Assembly (NCBI GenBank): GCA_028583605.1
Contig: CM053327.1
Location: forward strand, 15,611,629 to 15,675,628
Direction of reading: 5' to 3'
DNA length: 64,000 nucleotides
DNA from: Dastarcus helophoroides
Taxonomy: Eukaryota; Arthropoda; Insecta; Coleoptera; Bothrideridae
This document shows positions 1 to 12,105 of this stretch, piece by piece (the stretch's first letter is position 1; every line of letters starts with the position of its first letter). The position numbers were made by a program, and so were the translations under genes. The notes under the pieces are model-generated. The model ran no database searches, had not been told where the DNA came from, and was given only the letters and a program-made list of their open reading frames with translations.

Positions 1-1577
1 CATATTTGCGGGTAATACGAATAGAAGGCGGAAGTAAATATAAGATAATGATGAACTTTCGTTTTAAAACAGGACAAGTTGAAAGTTTTTTAGAAATTTA
101 AGTTTGAAGGTGTTGATGTTTTATCGAAAAAATGAGTCTGGAAAATGTATAAAAATTTTCACTACGCCAAACCCTACTGCACAGGAATTTTTCTCCGACT
201 ACTTTTAGGATGTTGCCTTGGAAGATCAGAACCGCCAGTTTTTCCGTATAATCCATGAAAGTATAAAAAAGCTAAGTTGCCAACCATCCGCCTGTGTTAC
301 AGCCTCTGTAAATACTAAAAGAGACTCCAGATCGCTCTTGAAATTTCTTAGAGTCAACGTGTGTTTTAGAGCTAAACTGCAGGCATGAAAAAAATACTCC
401 GAAGTTGTTCCAACTTGAGCATCGCAGGAAGTTAATCAGATATGAAGTATTTCTTAGTTTGAATAAGAAACCCAACGTTTAAGATGCCAATTCCAGACGT
501 TGTTGAACACTGTAGTCTAAAATTATAAAAAAAGTATTTAATGTTATTTCAAATAAACATGCTTTTCTGCTCTCCTGTAAAATTTACATTTCAGCAGATA
601 GAAGATTTTCCCACGGCAACGACAGTTTGCTATAAGAAAACGTGAGTAATCTGTTTAGGACAGGGGTCAGCTCAGAAGAACCTTTCCCAAGAAAGTAGCA
701 GACCAGAAATCTGTGATGTGTTGAGATCGTAAAGACTTTTTATAATCGCCTAAAAATAATTTTAGGTACTGATATGTCAATCCCAGGAAGAGGCTTTAAC
801 CAAATATTGAAGCTAATAGGACGGCTCTTTTCGTAAAGGTTGTCGTGATAGAGCTTTATTCATCTTAGTTGATAAGTTAACTCACCTAATTAAATTAATA
901 AAAAAATTGCACTTGATGAAATATTTGGAAGCATAAGTACATTGTAAAAAATAAAAATGTCTGATCACTTTCGTATAACGACCGAAGACTTACAGCCATA
1001 ACATTTTTGTGAAGCATAAGCAACCAAGTGTTGGTATTTTACATAAAGTTAAGTATTCGTTTCCTACCACTTTTCTTTTAAATCACACTGTTTTGGATAC
1101 ACTTATTCTCGACTGCTTTATTTCTGTGATATACGATCAAATAAAATCCCTACTAAAGGTAAGACACTGCACCAAATTTATAGCTAGTTTTCAATTTAAC
1201 GCACTGTAAGCTCGCATATTCATCTACATTTCGTATTACTGAAGCCATTGCGTTCCCTGTGCATTGGGGGCATATTTTCAACGCAATGATAGATAAGCTT
1301 ATGTGAATTTCTGACAGTTGCCATAATATTTGACACAGTGATAAATTCAAAATTTGATGCATTATAAACGTAAAAAGTCTTTTGTTCCCTTATTTTCAGC
1401 ATAAGTTAAGGACGAATAATAATACATAATTCAATTTAAACAAAAAATGCATTTTTACGTTTTACAGGTCCGATAAAAATTTACGCTGGCTATTTTAAGG
1501 CTTTCTTTAATAGATCTAAATTGTTCAAATTTAAACGAATGTATGATTAAATTAGAGGATAATCGAATATATTTCTA
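1..1577. other. AT-rich non-coding DNA upstream of the first mariner
   Basis: Apart from one exon-like segment near position 600, listed separately, I see no gene, tRNA or recognisable repeat here. The short open frames on both strands have no splice context or protein-like composition that I would defend. Confidence 0.5.
595..641 (+). CDS. Candidate internal mini-exon, function unknown
   Basis: A pyrimidine-rich tract ending TTTCAG at 591-594 is followed by 47 bases that are open in only one frame, reading QIEDFPTATTVCYKK. A strong donor GTGAGT begins at 642. A second acceptor CAG ends at 597 and would give a 44-base exon. The other two frames hit stops. The other exons of such a gene cannot be placed. 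A 47-base open frame occurs easily by chance, so the support comes from the paired splice signals alone. I do not recognise the peptide. Confidence 0.2.
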
Positions 1578-1651
1578 CGAGGGTAAATCAAATATGAAAC
1601 GGAATTTGTTTTTAAAAATTTATTGGTATAAGATACATATATAAAAGTTAT

Positions 1652-3333
1652 CTATTTTTCTACATAATCTCCTGATTTTGTTATGCATTTTTCCCAACGG
1701 ATTGGGAGTTTATTAATGCCATCATCATAAAAAGAAGAAAGGCGTGTTTGCAGCCAATTGCCACAGTATAGATATTAGCTTACGCATACAGTAGTGACAA
1801 AAGTGTCGGTACCTTTGATCTTGAAGTAGCTAAAATCGTTGACCTTCAATGGAATCAGCCATGTTGTGGATTGTGCACGGCCGCGAAAATTTAAATTTAT
1901 TTATTAAACAAAACCATCAAGTTTATTAATTTCAATAGTTTTTAGCGTTTAAATTCTAATTTACTACTTTACAAATAGTCCAAAAATACTAGTTCTCTTG
2001 TATTTTTTAAATAATGTGTATTTTGTAATTACTGATAACCTGATAAGTATAAAGAATACACAAAGAAAAACTAAACACAGATTATGACTGACGGCAATAT
2101 AATTTCTACAGGAAACAACTTATTTATTTTTTTGTATAAAACAGGCAAATGCGAGTATAATAAAACAGTTTTTTTTAATAAAACAAATTGGGTGTACCCG
2201 AATATTACCTTTTGGCGTCTTTTGGAAATTAAAAAGAAGCTGATTTTATCAAATCATTATTGCTGTTACAGTTTCATTTATAAACAGAACGTGTAAATTC
2301 TCCTCTTTTCTCTTTTATTTGGTTTCATCTTATTAGCGCAATGAATTATAACAAGACTGACATTTCAATAAAACTGATCCAGTGTTGCCAGATAACCTAA
2401 ACATTATTCGCGAACAATCTCCTTAAAAATCCCACAATTCGGATGAAAATACCTGACCATATCAAATTTCTAGAACATAAATGTAAATGTAGATAAATTG
2501 TCTTACATTTTTACCATGGATGAATAACATATGAACGTAAAATAAAAAATCATATTCGCTCAACTGCTGATTTTCCCGAACACGTGGCAACTTTCAACTG
2601 ACATTCAGTTACCCAACGACCATAGATCTTATTTCTGGTAATCATAGAACACTGCGCCGCCATGTTCGGGATTGTGCAAATTGACGCATGCGCAAACAAA
2701 ATTCGTGACAAAATTTTAGCAATTTGTCGCTACTGTATGCGTAAGCTAATATCTATACTGTGCAATTGCACACAAATGTCTCAACAGTAGCATCATCATG
2801 AAATCGCTCACCTCCTAGATCTTCTTTCAGTGGCCCAAACATATGAAAATCGCATGGTTATAAGTCGGGACTATAAGGAGGATGTTCTTATGAAGCCCCA
2901 TGCATTTCCTCTCATTTTTGATGTGTTAGATTGGCTGTGTGGGGTCGGACATTATCATGAAGCAAAATCAGATTTCTGACCGAAAATTCGCGTTTCGTCT
3001 GCCGATATGCACGTTTTGCTTCGTCCGATAGCTGGCAGTAGTAGGCAGCATTAACCGTACGACGTTCATGCAGAAAATCGACATGCACAACTCCTTAATC
3101 TTGTGCGCAGTCACACTGGTTCGAGGATGACGGGCATAAGGTTCATTTTCAACTTGAGTTCGTCCTTCCAAAAATTTTTTGTGCTATTCATATACTTGAG
3201 TTTTCTTGAAATAAGTATCCCCAAATTTTGCTTCTAGTCTAAGAAGAATTTCGGCGAGCTTTACGCCTTCAATGGCAATAAATTTAACAATAATGCGCTG
3301 CGCAAGGTACGGATCAACCTCTTGCTTACTCAT
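1652..3333 (-). pseudogene. Mariner transposase pseudogene, deleted and interrupted
   Basis: The frame starts at an ATG at 3331-3333 (reading MSKQEVDPYLAQ) and covers the N-terminal helix-turn-helix region up to FLEGRTQVENEPYARHPRTS. The sequence then jumps to the catalytic core, reading NAAYYCQLSDEAKRAYRQ, then LILLHDNVRPHTAN with the second catalytic Asp. A PPYSPDL segment follows, broken by stops, and then GPLKEDLGGERF. About 110 residues are missing at the jump, including the second helix-turn-helix and the first catalytic Asp. The C-terminal part (LPIRWEKC, then GDYVEK and stop at 1652-1654) lies beyond the nested element. Frameshifts and stops also disrupt it, so it cannot make transposase. 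The order of motifs is that of mariner-family D,D34D enzymes. Confidence 0.85.
1762..2762. mobile_element. Non-autonomous TIR DNA transposon with 7-bp target duplication
   Basis: Both ends carry the same inverted repeat of about 40 bp with one mismatch (T/C at position 34), starting CACAGTATAGATATTAGC. The flanks are an exact CAATTGC at 1755-1761 and 2763-2769. The element sits inside the transposase of the surrounding mariner. The interior has no transposase-like frame. Sub-terminal stretches near both ends share a motif like GCCATGTT..GGATTGTGCA. CA-starting repeats with a 7- to 8-bp duplication suggest the P or hAT superfamilies, but the superfamily is not settled. Confidence 0.85.
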
Positions 3334-3487
3334 TGTATTTACAACTGACGAACGGCGAGAACGGAATTAGCTTGAGCGCAGGAAGTCACGTGATATCCCC
3401 ACCTAACATGTCTAAGAGTATGCGCACACTCCCGATGTCGTCATGGGGACATGATAGAAATTCTTGTTCCTATTTGATTTACCATTG

Positions 3488-4529
3488 TATTATAGATCAC
3501 TTGTTATGGAATATTGGACTTCTAGACATTCTAGAGAAGTCTGGAACACACAGCTTCATATAAATCATTTAATTCTTAGAACGTCTAATAAGTTTTGGAT
3601 ATAAAGGGGCCTATACACATTACGATTCACTAAAGACAGCAGTTTGTTGCAGTCTAATGTATGTGAAATTTCCGATTTCTATCAGAAAATTGTGGTACGA
3701 AAAGATATTACCACTTTGCCTCATCAGTAGCAAATTAAACTATTAAGCCATTATATAATTTGTCTATTATTCTACATTAACTTTATTTATATATCGTTTC
3801 AGGATAGTCGTAAATAACATCAATTTCTTAAGCTCTTAAAATCTTTTAGCTTTAAAATATCTTCCAAAGTTTCACGCAGGTTAGGCTCATCTAATATGTG
3901 GTTTGATAGGACTTTTTATGTAACTTAACTTAGTTCTTTCATCCCTAGATACTCTTTTAGCTTTTCAAATATTACTTACTAATTTATTATGACCTTAAAG
4001 TTAATTATGCAACATAAGAAGTCTTAGTTTTATGTGCTATAACAATATTTTCCCTCAATTTATGTCAAATAACAGAGATAAACTAATAATCAGAGCTTCA
4101 GAAATGAATACTGACTTTTTTCTAGGATATATATGTAATATTTTATTTCTATGTAGCAAAAAGCACAGTCGAAAGAAATCACGAAAAGAAAGGAAAGAAA
4201 AAGGACAACTCATCCAATACAAGTTAAGTTATTACATCACATGACGGGCCAAATTAATCAGAAAATATATAGCAGTAAGAATGGGGAAAATCGGGAAATT
4301 GGTCGGTCGGAATAAAGCCAGCGCACAAAAGTAGAGATGAGCTTTCACTCCTAAAGGAAAGCTAAACTTAACTTTCGACGATTGTTAGATCTCTTTTAGA
4401 CTATTTCAGTTATCTTTAATTTGCTATTTCTATAAAAGACATAATGAATTCTCCTGTGCACTTTTATACAAATGGGATTAAAAATATTTTAAAACTATAA
4501 AACACGTGGACATGAAAACTAGTTTAATA
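3488..4529. other. Non-coding DNA, nothing recognised
   Basis: The stretch is AT-rich. I see no supported gene, RNA or repeat between the mariner and the foldback element. Confidence 0.5.
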
Positions 4530-6302
4530 GTGGAGTGTCTAAGGGTTTTGACCTCGGATTCAGTTACAGTGAGTGAAATTAAACAAAAATATATGAAATG
4601 TTTAGGCCATAGTATTTGTAAAAAAGTTTACCTATTAAAAATTATGATCTTTATTAACAATAATAATAATAATATCCGGGTGTTTCGAAATAAGGTACTT
4701 ATACTTAAGCAACATAATCTTCGAGCGATTCTAAGAAAAAAGTTTAAATCAACATATAACGCTTTATTTTTAAGAGAGAAGATCTTGAAAATTAAGAAAA
4801 AATTTGCTTTTTTCTTAAATAATACGAAACGACTCGAAATATTTTTTCAAATGTTGGTAGTTACTAACTGGGATTAAGTACGCACTTCTGCTGGAAAAAT
4901 ATTTGCTATTCTTCCATTAGTGGCGTTCAGTCTAATTTGTCTTTGACTACACAACATAAAAAACTTTCATTTCTTGGTAAAAATGTTCCCCTGATTTTTT
5001 TTCGTTTGACGAACGGTTTCGGTTAAAACAATTATTTAACTTTAAAAACTACTTTACTTATTTCGCATTATGGGTTTATTAATTATTAAAAATAGTTATA
5101 TCCCAAAAATATATAAATCTAACTTACAAATTAACATAAATTTTCATAAAGGAAACACTACCGATCAAAGTTGTCTTAAGATAAGTCTTTAAATTTGTAG
5201 AACAGGATATAAAACGCAAAGAAATGCATTTTAATTTTTTACTTAGAAACTGTTGGTCGGGTGAAAAAAGTTAAGGAGGAATTTTTACTAAAAATAACCA
5301 GTCTTACTGAAATCCATATTTATTTTGAATAAAAAAAACACTAGCGCAATTTGTTTTTTTTTATTCATTAAAAGTATTCAAATACATGTTAATCGAAAAC
5401 TGTTCGCCACACAAAAAAAAAGTTGAGAAGCATTTTTACCAAGTGAAGGATGTTTATGAAACTGGTGCTTATTTAAAATAAAGCAGTGGCGTAACATTTT
5501 AAGTTAGCTATTTTATACGGATAGGATAAGAGTTTAAAAAGTTGCGTAAGGTAGCCCAAACTGTTCCACTTTCTAAATTGTACCCTTTGGAGGCAATAAA
5601 CGTGGGGGGAAGCGAAGGGCATGTGCAGTTGTAATACAGGGTTTGGTTTTCCAAAGTAAACCGCCTCCTAAATTGAACCGCTTAATTTTTTCTATTTCCT
5701 TAAATTTTTAGAAACATTTAAAAGGTTCAATTTAAGCTAACTTACTCCGCTAGGTTTACCTTACCCAACCTTTTTACCAAGAAAGAAATGCGGTTTATGA
5801 AATTGGCACTTAACTTGAAAAAAAAAAGCAGTGAGGCACAATTTTTTTCTCTAAGAATACTCGATGACATATTAGCACGGACGCTACTGATGGAAGAATA
5901 GCAAAATAGTTTCCAGCAAAAAGTGCGTCTTTATGGCTAGTTAATATCTACCAAAATGAAAAAAAAAATATTTCGAGTAGTTTCACAGTATTTAAGGAAA
6001 ATCCAAATTTTTTCTTAATTTTCAAGACCCTGTAACTTAAAAATAAAGCAGTTCCGGGCCTGTGTTTATGTAAACTTTTTTTTCTTAAAATTGCTGGAGG
6101 ATTATACTCCTTAAGTATGACCACCTTATTTTAAAACACCCGGATTATTATTATTACTATTGTTAACAAAGATCACAGTTTTTTAATAGGTAAACTTTTT
6201 TAAAAATACTCTTAGCTAAACATTCAATATATTTCTGTTTAATTTCAATCACTGTAACTGAAATCCGAAGTTTTTAGATTTTTAATGCTCCAGGCACTCC
6301 AC
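4530..6302. mobile_element. Foldback-type element (about 1.77 kb)
   Basis: The left arm (about 4530-4960) reappears inverted as the right arm (about 5870-6302). Paired landmarks include GGATTCAGTTACAGTG at 4556, CCGGGTGTTT near 4676 and ATTCTTCCAT near 4910, each found as its reverse complement in the right arm. The outermost bases GTGGAGTG also pair. The centre holds at least three diverged direct repeats (around 5270, 5425 and 5780) containing TTTTTACCAA and a following AAGCAGTG. A 123-codon frame at 4506-4877 lies within the left arm and is probably a by-product of the repeat rather than a gene. No transposase is visible. Confidence 0.7.
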
Positions 6303-8009
6303 CATAATTATCATTTCCAAAATTCTGTTTTAGAAAATAATCTGATTTTTTTAAATGGAAATTGTTGAATTGGTGAACAAAATTGGAAACGACTATGAGA
6401 TGTTTGAAATTATTAAAAGACGACCACATGACATCTGACAACAGTTGTTTTTCACACAAAAAATAAAATATAAGGAACCAAAATTAGACATAGATAAAAA
6501 TGTTAAAAAGGAATGTAGTTAGATAAAATATAAAGACATAAAATAATTAGCATAGGACTTCCATGTGTCGTTCTAATTTGAACTTGTCAGCAATGCATAC
6601 ATGGCCTAAGAATAGTAAATAAAAGAGGAATAAATAAAATAAATGATTGTATTATTTTTTATTGATTATTATTTCGAGTCAACCAGAACATAAAATACAA
6701 CAGAAGAGTCCAAATATAATTAGAATTAAGCCTACTTTATTTATTAATTTCTTCAAATGAGCTACTATCACACGCCACCTTCGTTCAATTTGAAAATGTC
6801 ACTCCGGGGGTTGGGGTGAAGTGGCAGGGATAAAACTATGCTTATAAAGAGTCATTTTAAAATCAAAAATCTACCTGTTTCAGAATTTTACTCACAAACT
6901 TTAAATTATGCAGATAACGAATTTATGCGATACTTTCGTACCTGACTATTTTTGAACTACCATATACCCCCGCTATTATCATAGTTTGATGATGATAGGC
7001 AATTAGCGAAATTAGTCCCAATATATGACAAGACTTTCTTCTAAGTGTAAAACACATTGAACATGATATGCGACATCTGCAAACGCTCACATACATTTAC
7101 TTTATTTCTCAATATTAAAGTAACAAATGAAGCTAATGACAGGCTATTATTTACTGACGCATCCCAATTTTTCACGGTCGTAAATAAGCCATCGACTAGA
7201 CATACGTACGCGTCGGTGCATCCCCTGTAAACAAAGGACCCCAAGCAAAGTAAACGAATATAAATGACAGTATCGAATGCCAAATCTCGCTAATCTTGGC
7301 CCTTCCAAGCCGATTATCTTGCGATTATCGACCTTGTGGTGAGCCATAGTTGAGCGAGAGACAGGCGGATGCCAGATAATGGTTCAATAAGATTCTTAAA
7401 TCTCACTTTGGCCACTTTCTGGCCCAATGATTTCGGTTGGGGATGATGCGACTGTTGCAGCATGTTTTAGGGTGGAATAATGGATGATAGTTTTAAAGCT
7501 GAGTGATATTAGCGACGTCTAGCAAAAGCGTAAATGCTCTAAAACTCAATAAATCAGATGACATGATCTGTTTTAATTTTAAAAATGTTTTTTTTTATTA
7601 TTCTTGCATAGGAAACAAATCAAATTCTAAAGAAACAGACAGCTCTTAGATTTGATTTGAAAATATGATTTTTATTATTTTTGTTCGAAAATCTCGAAAT
7701 AACCTTGCGGATACATTTAGAGGGCCAGCATTTCTATTTACAGTTTTTACTACTTTGAGTCATTTTAAGCCTCGACTCGGTCCTTTGTAAGTTTTGTTAA
7801 TTGACTTCTAAGCGGAACCCTCGAAATTTCTTAATCTAATTTAATTAGGGGGTCATGATCGGGAAGTTGTCACTACCCAATTGATTGCTTTATTTGTATG
7901 GAAGAGGCAACGATGCGATATTAATATCCATTCGCGAGCACTTTCATGTGCAGAATCCTTTATATAATTGACACGTCCAGCTCTTACTTTGTGGAATTCT
8001 TTAATATTC
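6303..8009. other. Non-coding DNA with a GC-richer island near 7.15-7.48 kb
   Basis: Mostly AT-rich with no clear gene. In the island, a - strand segment at 7155-7224 has a pyrimidine-rich acceptor (CTTTGTTTACAG), an open 23-codon frame ending at a GTAAAT donor, and more balanced base composition than its surroundings. It could be an exon or a conserved regulatory block. The peptide is not recognised. Confidence 0.3.
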
Positions 8010-8371
8010 ATAACTATTAAACTTTATTAACGATTAAAAAGCAACATATGTTAAAAATTAATTTTTTGGAAGCCATAGAAATTTATAAATATTTACAATC
8101 TAGTCAATCCACACTTATGAACGAGCAGGTTGATCTTCTAAACACACCTCTAATTGAAGCATTGGACGAGAATTCGGATTAGACGGAATATTTGTAGGAG
8201 TCTGTGACCCATGGAGCTTGTCAGCATAACGACGGCAACAAATTGCTGGTATAACCTGCCGATGATGCAGTAATGAGGAACCTGGTCCGGTGTTAGCATA
8301 TATTTATCGAAACATTGTGGAATTTTTAATATCTGTTACTTTTTAATCGTTAATAAAAGTTTGATAGTTAT
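8010..8371. mobile_element. MITE with about 48-bp terminal inverted repeats
   Basis: The left end starts ATAACTATTAAACTT and contains TTAACGATTAAAAAG. The right end is its inverted copy, starting (reverse strand) ATAACTATCAAACTT. The interior, including TAGGAGTCTGTGA and TCAGCATAACGACGG, recurs in diverged form at 30135-30310, so this is a repeat family. No coding capacity and no clean target duplication are visible, and the superfamily is undetermined. Confidence 0.7.
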
Positions 8372-8735
8372 TAATCCTTTGTATATAGGGTACATATACT
8401 GTATGAATGCTAAGTAATTAATTACACAAAAATTGTACATTAAATCTTTCTCTAAAAATTAATTTTTATTATTTTTTATTATTTACTAGCAATTTATATA
8501 TTAAAATTTGAGCTCTTTATTACTTATTATTTATACTTGATACATGCGATATTCGGGTTTACTAATATTCGATTATAAATTATAGAATAGAACATTTGCC
8601 TATAAAGTCAAAATTTTAAGAAAAATAAAGCATTTTTTTTATTTATCTATTATATACATACTGTTAGATCGATGTATAAATCGATCGTCGTGGGCGTTAA
8701 AATCAAAACTCACATCAACTCGAAATTATATTTTT

Positions 8736-8864
8736 TTACACTTCTTCGTACATAGGAAGGTTGGTTCTCGTTATTCCCTGACCCTCGGGCCACACACACT
8801 CTGAACCTTTTCCTCTATCTGCCCCGGCGACCGAGAGTCGGGAATTTGACATAAACCATATGCG
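8736..8864 (-). CDS. Candidate terminal coding exon, C-terminal tail with LPMYEEV end
   Basis: A - strand frame of 42 codons runs from an acceptor (TTTTCAAAAG, ending at 8865) to a TAA at 8736-8738. An alternative acceptor ends at 8819 and an in-frame ATG lies at 8850-8852. The peptide is hydrophilic with normal composition in DNA that is GC-richer than its flanks, and ends LPMYEEV, a tyrosine motif of the sort seen in membrane-protein tails. An AATAAA lies 92 bases past the stop (8638-8643). It could be the last exon of the Shisa-like gene whose domain exon is at 26.7 kb. That link is inference: the transmembrane exon is missing and the frame could be fortuitous. Confidence 0.3.
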   Translation of the reverse strand, partial: RIWFMSNSRLSVAGADRGKGSECVWPEGQGITRTNLPMYEEV

Positions 8865-8964
8865 CTTTTGAAAAGCTTATTAATTCTTATTCTAACAATA
8901 CATACATACATTATATAAAGTTTGTCTAAATATCTAAAATACAAGGGCAAAATCTTCCGGTTTT

Positions 8965-9690
8965 TTCATGCAAACAACAACCCAATGTAAAAAAATAAAA
9001 ACAAAACAAAATCACTTTGTCTTAGAGCACATCTGGGCGTTTTTTTGATCAACGCATCGTTTAAATTGATTACGTGTTATCGAAAGCGATCAGTATTAAC
9101 TGTTTCAGCCAGGCTTTAAAAGTTCGAGGTACTCCTCACGACCAATACCAGAGTCCCCCAAGCATCGTCTTTCCTCTAAAAAGATTTGACTTTACAATTA
9201 ACGGACCAGCTTCAGTAGGCGATAACCACGATTGTCCACGTTTGGAATTTTCAAAATAAATCCATTTGAAGCAGGATTTTGTAAACTGTTTTTCGATTTT
9301 CCATTCTTTTTGGATCTCTCCCTATTAGCTCATAAGAGGATGAGTAATCGTTTCTTGGGCCATATTCAACTGTTTCTGCTAATTGTTTTAGGGTTTGAGT
9401 AGAGTCTTCATTCAATAACTCCTGCAATTTAATATCTTCAATTTCTTTTTCTTGGCCTATTCAAAACCTTAGCTGTTTTTAACATCAAAAGCATCACTTT
9501 TAAATTCTCGAGAACACGTCTTACATCTTCGCAAGCTTTTGTAGCATGCTGTCCGTAGGTTGCTGTCAGCAAACGATGACTTTCATCGGTCCTTTCCCTT
9601 TTAATGAAATGAGATAAGCAATGTATGCCGCAAATTCTCTTTTTAAAACCAAACTCTAGACTGGTTTCTACCTTGCTTGGTCTCATCACT
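8965..9690 (-). pseudogene. Mariner transposase relic (N-terminal and central part)
   Basis: Read on the - strand, fragments in shifting frames follow the order of a mauritiana-type mariner transposase: LRHTLLISFH near 9620, KLQELLNEDSTQTLKQLAE near 9420, a WIYFEN-like region near 9260, EYLELLKPG near 9130, and NLNDALIKK near 9050. Stops and frameshifts are frequent and the copy stops before the second catalytic Asp. No terminal inverted repeats were found, so it is an old truncated copy unrelated in position to the other mariners here. Confidence 0.75.
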
Positions 9691-11038
9691 ATGGTACAGT
9701 CGTTGTAACACTTCCAACTTTAGCTATAACTTAGTCACATAAACACTTAAGAGACAGAGACTCCATTGAGTAAGGTGAAACTGAATTTTGACTGTATCTT
9801 ACGAGAAACATTTTTGCTAAATGCTAATTGGAGGAGTTATTGCCGAGAATTACAGCTAGAAATAGGATGCAACTCTAAAGGTTGCCCTAAAAGGTTACAA
9901 AGTTAGTTGTGTGAGTAAACTTTAAAATTTTTTAATTTTTCTTTAATACAATCCGCTCGCAAAGGATAGTTCATTAATGCTTTTGGAGCACTGCGACCAG
10001 GATGTCGGGGAATATTAATGTAAAGAATTTGTCATTACAAGCTCCTCCAGGAATTTTGTGACACCTTGTACAGTTCGTGAGCTACCAAATTCGATATTTT
10101 TTTCAAACAGGCAGGAATAAGTTTTCTAATTAGTTTGGGTTAAAAAAAGAAGGAATTCAATACCTTGACAATATTAAAACTTCATATAGTTTGTCTTAAT
10201 TTATAAATGCATTCGTAAAATTTCACGAACGTGGTGGAAAACTTTAGGATAATGCATTCGTAAATCAAACATACAATGTTCAATTAAAGCCAAAAACTTA
10301 TTAAATTGGATTAATGAAATACAGTCTCTCTTGCCTTATTTTTTTCTATTTAACGGCTGAATGGAGAATTTAGCACGTAATGAGAAAAGTTGAAAAAGAA
10401 AAATAGCAAAAGTTGTGAAAAGGTAAGAAGTAATCGGTTCATCTTGGTAAATTTATTTCCTTGATTAACTTTTTTTACTTTCATTGGCGAAAGCATTTGT
10501 TAGCTTTTCTTAAATGTATAGTTTTTGCTCTTTAAATAGAACTTACGGTTTATTAATAACGAGTAAGTTCAAACTTTGTTTTCAATTTAAATTAATTCGT
10601 TGTTTTTAAAGTTGGGAAAGAATTCTTTGTTTCAGTGAATTTTTTTCAATCTATGCTATTACCGGTCCTGACCAGAAAGCGTCTGCCTGTTCGTTTGAGA
10701 AAACTGATGATTTCCAAACATGCAGTATATTTAAGTTCGGCCATCTTTTCACCTATTTATCTCCAACCATTTAAATTAGCATACCATTACCATGTAAAAT
10801 GGCCCTGGAATATTCACTCCATATTTAAGCAATTATCTTAAGAGCTCACATCGAATTTCAATTGTTGACTTAAATTAAAGCCTGTCGATTGAGACATCAC
10901 CGTTAAAGAAGGTTGGCGGTGTTCCCCGCTGTCACTTTATCTCGGTAGTGGTAATTAAAGGTTTGGATAGAGGTGCATGCTTCGAATATGGTACTAAATC
11001 ATTATATCAACGTCACGCACTCAAACCAGTAATTTTAC

Positions 11039-11151
11039 GATATGATTGCCTTCGGCTCCTGTATATGAGTATTCTTTTCCAAGCTTCTCTTCTTTTATTT
11101 TCTTAGACTTCTTTGTTCTTCGGTGCCATGCATGAGAAACTATTGCAAAGG
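11039..11151 (-). CDS. Candidate internal exon, lysine-rich cytoplasmic-like segment
   Basis: On the - strand an acceptor TGTATAG ends at 11152, followed by two bases and 37 open codons, then a GTAAAA donor at 11038. The peptide begins FAIVSHAWHRRTKKSKKIKE, a short hydrophobic stretch followed by a basic run, and continues with acidic and polar residues. This resembles the inner face of a membrane protein. It starts in the phase that the Shisa-like exon at 26727-26840 requires, and ends in the phase that the 8736-8864 exon accepts. A phase match has a one-in-three chance each time, and no homology was recognised. Confidence 0.28.
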
Positions 11152-11989
11152 CTATACATCAATGTCGTTATGAGTAATATTAGTAAACGAATTTATCGAA
11201 GCCTGTTCTAAAATTATTATATTATAGATATACTTTGTCTCTTTGCTTTATAAAAAAAATGCCTAGATATGAGAATGGCAAAATATTTTTAAATTTTTAA
11301 TAAATATGTAATAGGCTTAACATAATTGCAACCGTGCAAGCGTGGTAACAGACATTTATACAGATTGACAGTCGTTTTTCCGATTACTAATCTTGAACTT
11401 AATCGCAATTTAAAATTTGAACGAATAGTATCATGGTCTAGAGAAGGCTCTTCTCTATGCAAAAACTGTATTAAAACAGATCTGGTGCAAAATTACCCGA
11501 AATCTAACCATTTTGATGGCGAAAAGTCGCGTTCCCTAAAATTCGTAATTGCAATTGCTATTTTCAGAAAAAATACAGATTTCGGAAAAATTCTCAACTT
11601 GAACGCTTTTTTTTGGAAATTTTTTTTTCTCGAAATTTTAAGTTAAACCTAAAATTTTTTTCTCAACCCTTATACATTATCATGTTCGTCAGCAACGAAG
11701 TAAAATACTTCAATAATGTAGTTAGGGAACTGTAATTGCGCCGAGAAAGTGGGCATTCTCGACCCATTTAAAAAAAAACAGTTATTTTATTTAATTTTTA
11801 GACATTTACATAATAAGTAAGAGATCTAATAAGATCAAAATCAGTATTAGTATTTGGTTCTCAATTCTGAATCTGATAAATATTGCAGATTATCTGCCTG
11901 TAAATTTCAGTATCAGTAATAAAATAGTGACTTCGGCGGTCATCATTGTTGTATAGAAATAAGTATCTGAATTTAATATAAACTCTTAC

Positions 11990-12105
11990 TTTATACTACA
12001 ATTCATAATATTTGCTCTCATATTTGCTATATTAATAATCCCACATAACGCTTTGTGGCCAACAAAAATACTGGCTTGGTTCATATCATCGCTCGTCGAG
12101 GTTTC
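11990..12105 (-). CDS. Candidate internal exon, function unknown
   Basis: A - strand acceptor GCATTCAG ends at 12106. It is followed by 38 open codons starting ETSTSDDMNQASIFVGHK, then a strong donor GTAAGAGT at 11989. The other two frames are closed. The phase (ends two bases into a codon) does not join directly to the 11039-11151 exon, so the two cannot be consecutive exons of one transcript as drawn. No family recognised. Confidence 0.2.

Larger units (their letters stand above)
1578..3487 (-). mobile_element. Mariner-like transposon, internally deleted, carrying a nested insertion
   Basis: The left end begins CGAGGGTAAATCAAATATG after a TA at 1576-1577. The right end, read on the - strand, begins CAATGGTAAATCAAATAGG next to a TA at 3488-3489. 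This gives imperfect terminal inverted repeats of about 30 bp and the TA target duplication typical of mariner. Subtracting the 1,001-bp element at 1762-2762 and its 7-bp duplication leaves roughly 0.9 kb, against about 1.3 kb for a full mariner. The shortfall matches a missing central part of the transposase. Confidence 0.85.

Noticed and set aside
4506..4877. 123-codon + strand frame, the longest by an ATG start in the first 20 kb
   Set aside because: It lies almost wholly in the left arm of a foldback element, is low in complexity (N and K runs), and its counterpart in the right arm is broken.
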